Positions 62,278-64,000 of a DNA stretch of 64,000 nt are shown here, piece by piece. Origin of the DNA: Phytophthora sp. 'mugwort' (lineage: Eukaryota > Oomycota > Peronosporomycetes > Peronosporales > Peronosporaceae). Location of the stretch: positions 4,092,001-4,156,000 of the forward strand of contig JAUCEF010000001.1 in NCBI GenBank assembly GCA_033558025.1, given 5' to 3'. The position numbers were made by a program, and so were the translations under genes. Numbering within the stretch: position 1 is the first letter of the stretch; each line of letters starts with the position of its first letter. The notes beneath the pieces are model-generated. The model had not been told where the DNA came from, searched no databases, and saw nothing but the letters and a program-made list of their open reading frames with translations.

Positions 62278-63918
62278 CTAGCGCTTCCACGTGGTCATAC
62301 AACCGTCCTGCGGGCGCAGGCTTGGTAGCTGCGCGAGCTTCTTGCCCAGCGAGTTGCCCTTCTTGACCAGCACGCTGAACACACCCGCGCAGATGAGCAA
62401 CGTAAGCAACACCGAGCGGAACAGCCGCTCAAACATGTAGCTCTGGCCGCCGCCGCGGTACGTCTCGACAAGGAAGAAGGCGACCACGAGCCCCATGAGC
62501 TTTACCAGCACCGACTCGAGTGTCTCGCCCTGCGTTTGAAACGGCGACGGCTTGCTGCGTGACACCGCGAAGCGCCCCAGCAGCAGGTCCAGCACGTCCT
62601 GCCGATATCCGTCCATGAAGTTGTTCATGATGTACCGCATGCACGAGTTGTATCCATCCATCAGCGCGCCCTTCTTGGTGCGCGTACCGGTGCGCGTAAA
62701 GTCAGTTTTAAGCGCGCCTGTGCCGGCGTAGAAGAGGCTGATCGCATCCGCGTTGTTGCCCCACACGCGCTTGAACGTGCGCTCGAAGTCCGCAAACGGC
62801 GAGTTCAGCACGTTTCCTTGCAGCGCCTCGGTCTCATTTAACTGCAGCATCAAACTACGCCGCCCAAAGAGCGACTAGTAAGAAAAAGCAACAAACGAGT
62901 GGTCAGCGTGCAGTTCCAGCGTACAAGATATGCCCCCCAGTGGATTAACTCGGGAGCCGAACGGGTATCTTCGAATAACTCACCTGGACGACATTGGTAC
63001 GGTCGAGATTGTCCATGCAGTTGGTGCGCACCACGCCCGACTGCTTGTTCACGACGGTGCCATCCGCATTCTTGCAGAAGTATCTGAAGCACAACGCGCA
63101 GTCGAGTTTAGAGTGTGAATATCCTATTGCTTGGCGGTGCTTTGACTTACCCGTGGTCCAGGAAGTCGTCGTCGACCTGCTTGATCAACTTCTCGAGATT
63201 ACCCCACTTCATGTTGCGGCATTCGCGGTGGAAGTCGAACCATACGAGACGCACAGCTGCGAGGATGTGCGAGTCCTTGGTAGCGGCCTCGGCCACGGTC
63301 TTGGCCATCGCTTCGCCTAACTTGAGCTGTTCCTTCTTCTTGTCGATGAGATTCACGAACAGCACACGGCCGTAAAGTGACATGAGCTGGTAAGCGTGTT
63401 TCTGAAAAGCAGCCACATCGCGTTCCACGTCGCCAGCTTGGTACACTTTGGGCGCATACTTCATTGTAACCGGCGAGCTCCAGAACACTGGGATGGAACC
63501 ACGAATTTGCACGAAAGACGTCTGTTTGCCATCTTCAAAGAGGCAGATCTGCTCCGTCTCGACAAAGTTGGCCACATTTCCATCGCCGTCGATACCACGC
63601 ATCGTGAAGCGCATCCCCTGCCTCTTGCACGACCGCCGCGAGATGTAGAGGATGCGGAAGGACTTGTCCTTCACCTTGAGCTGCTCGGTCACCTCCACAT
63701 GTGCCTGCACCATCGGCGTTACCCACTCGAAAAGCTTTTGCTCTGCCACGACGACATCAACAAAAGTGTCAGCCTGGTCTGCCACCTCAACACAAAGAAT
63801 ATTATTCCCTCCGTCGTCGTCGTACCGATGAAAGCCGAGCAGAGCGACTTGTTCCAGAAGAAGCGCTCATCCGCACGCTCAGCAATACTGCCGATCTTGG
63901 CGCTGAGTCCAGCAATAC
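62278..63918 (-). CDS. SAC1: SAC1-type phosphoinositide phosphatase, C-terminal part (5' end beyond window)
   Basis: Model complement(join(62278..62874, 62984..63083, 63151..63778, 63826..63918, ...)). The right-most visible exon has [18 protein letters not shown]. The next contains [48 protein letters not shown] and [12 protein letters not shown], all SAC-domain landmarks. The 100-bp exon carries the catalytic loop [17 protein letters not shown] (Cx5R). The last exon begins [18 protein letters not shown] and ends with a hydrophobic segment ([16 protein letters not shown]), matching the C-terminal membrane anchor of ER/Golgi Sac1. Introns are 109, 67 and 47 bp from left to right; the 47-bp one is unusually short but is the only GT-AG that restores frame. 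SAC1 dephosphorylates PI4P at ER membranes. The first exon is not complete in this window. Confidence 0.9.
63779..63825 (-). other. Very short (47-bp) proposed intron of SAC1
   Basis: GTACGACG donor and GTGGCAG acceptor, joining FIG-type to DQADTF in frame. Without it the frame remains open but adds residues ([12 protein letters not shown]) not expected in the family. Confidence 0.5.
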
Positions 63919-64000
63919 CTGCACAGAACGACAATGCCCAGCAGCAGCACTGTGTCAATGTCCCTGCCATCATGTATTAATTGGAACAAACACCAGGCCC

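Overview
The window looks like nuclear DNA from an oomycete, most probably Phytophthora or a close relative. The evidence is an elicitin-like gene with the family's six-cysteine spacing, short GT-AG introns of 47-109 bp, compact intergenic spaces with matches to the oomycete initiator (TCAYTYY-type) upstream of start codons, and TE families (piggyBac, hAT/BED, Harbinger, MULE, LINE, Tc1/mariner) of the kind common in Phytophthora. No bacterial gene organisation, CRISPR array or rRNA was seen. Start codons below were set at ATG, with introns placed by hand from splice signals and conserved protein context.

The window has two parts. From 1 to about 48.9 kb it is gene-poor and packed with decayed transposons: hAT pieces at both strands (1-991, 28.4-30.4, 34.1-36.5, 41.5-43.6 and 46.9-48.7 kb), two piggyBac elements (3.7-6.5 and about 20.5-24.7 kb), two Harbinger-type DDE elements (1.8-3.05 and 37.6-38.6 kb), a mariner fragment (11.8-12.5 kb), a LINE-like relic (13.4-16.3 kb), an oomycete DDE-like element (17.2-18.9 kb), a MULE (44.6-46.2 kb) and an unrecognised multi-frame coding relic (25.2-26.7 kb). 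Embedded in this are a PLAC8-type membrane protein gene (8404-9099), an interrupted PLAC8-like relic in frame with an intact elicitin-like gene (10157-10513), a diverged duplicate of that elicitin locus turned pseudogene (30.8-31.2 kb), a third elicitin-like fragment (40.1 kb) and one intact WD40 gene resembling WDR53 (32046-33143).

From 48.9 kb to the end the window is gene-dense and almost TE-free: a BACE-like membrane aspartic protease (-), the splicing factor Crooked neck/Clf1 (+), a mitochondrial helical-repeat protein (+), a TMEM185-like membrane protein (-), an ankyrin-repeat protein (-), the CWF19L1/Drn1 lariat-debranching partner (+), a small putative mitochondrial protein (-) and a SAC1 phosphoinositide phosphatase (-) that runs off the right edge. 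Two of the genes (Crooked neck, CWF19L1) belong to pre-mRNA splicing. The rest are housekeeping or membrane-trafficking functions.

I did not find a clearly new multi-gene system. The best leads are the birth-and-death series of elicitin loci next to a PLAC8 relic, a stop-free in-frame intron near the end of the Crooked neck gene, three similar small introns in one piggyBac gene, several fold-back/palindrome elements, and the unidentified coding relic at 25-27 kb.
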